Below are positions 11,869-12,093 of a stretch of 12,093 nt of DNA, in pieces. This DNA is from Baffinella frigidus. Its lineage: Eukaryota; Cryptophyceae; Cryptomonadales; Baffinellaceae. Each line of letters begins with the position of its first letter. Within the stretch, counting starts at the first letter, position 1. The position numbers were made by a program, and so were the translations under genes. The DNA is taken from the NCBI GenBank assembly GCA_026770585.1, contig MU647337.1, forward strand, positions 109,618 through 121,710. The letters run 5' to 3'. The notes beneath the pieces were generated by a model, which was not told where the DNA came from, searched no databases, and saw only the letters and a program-made list of their open reading frames with translations.

Positions 11869-12093
11869 CATGGCTTACTCGAACATAAGGTACGGCTTTT
11901 TGACGAGAACGCAGGACAAAAACCCATTCCTCCGCCCGACGCAAAAGAAAGAAACAATCCCAAAACAAACACGCTCCTTAACTGCCTACACCGCCATGCC
12001 TTTCTCATGATGCCCTCTGATAGCCCAACTCCTGGTGGCCCGCTCCCTCACCCCCCAGCCTCCCAACCCCCACTCACCCGCCTCCCCTCACCC
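11869..12093. other. Unassigned 3' end, C-rich terminus
   Basis: No gene or known repeat is recognised. From about 12010 the top strand becomes very C-rich (CCCGCTCCCTCACCCCCCAG and on), a low-complexity tract that runs off the window. Confidence 0.4.

Overview
The window looks like non-coding, repeat-dense nuclear DNA of a eukaryote, with one recognisable gene. I see no prokaryotic operon structure, and no tRNA, rRNA or CRISPR array. The single clear protein signature is a FYVE zinc finger, a eukaryotic endosome and phosphoinositide domain. Other eukaryotic signs are a degenerate TTTAGGG/TTGAGGG array, long GT and GA microsatellites and many small fold-back transposons. An alga, perhaps a stramenopile such as a brown alga, is my best guess. 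That is inference from general character, not proof.

Layout. Positions 1-850 hold short repeats and small hairpin units built on AAGGTCCRCA. Positions 856-1710 are a degenerate telomere-type array, followed by a poly-G tract. Positions 1961-3786 carry several different fold-back elements, including a remnant of a hAT transposon that still encodes part of the transposase dimerisation domain. Positions 4479-5695 hold the FYVE gene and its upstream region. Its reading frame ends in a TAA that lies inside a good 5' splice-site sequence, so it may not be the last exon. A GT microsatellite follows.

Positions 5935-11868 are a graveyard of nested miniature transposons. The dominant family, called PAL-A here, is a nearly complete palindrome of about 107-125 bp. 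Its ends read CAGGGGTACCTCGCTC, and it is flanked by TA. There are nine full or nearly full copies and several partial ones. A second family, PAL-B (about 100 bp, ends TCCCTYAAGTGGCC), shares part of the PAL-A core. One PAL-B copy is split by a PAL-A insertion. A tandem duplication at about 9229-10204 preserves empty sites for a PAL-A insertion (TA duplication) and for a different element, PAL-E (6-bp AGAAAC duplication). The same duplication contains two copies of a 210-bp element, PAL-F, in opposite orientations.

Main result. PAL-A behaves like a Tc1/mariner-type miniature element. It has TA target duplication at two sites that can be reconstructed from paralogues. A pair of coding-like direct repeats (11111 and 11450) differ by a 5-bp CAGTA insertion after TA, which is the footprint such elements leave on excision. 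No transposase for it is present in the window, so one would have to act in trans. Family names (PAL-A to PAL-K) are local labels, not database names.
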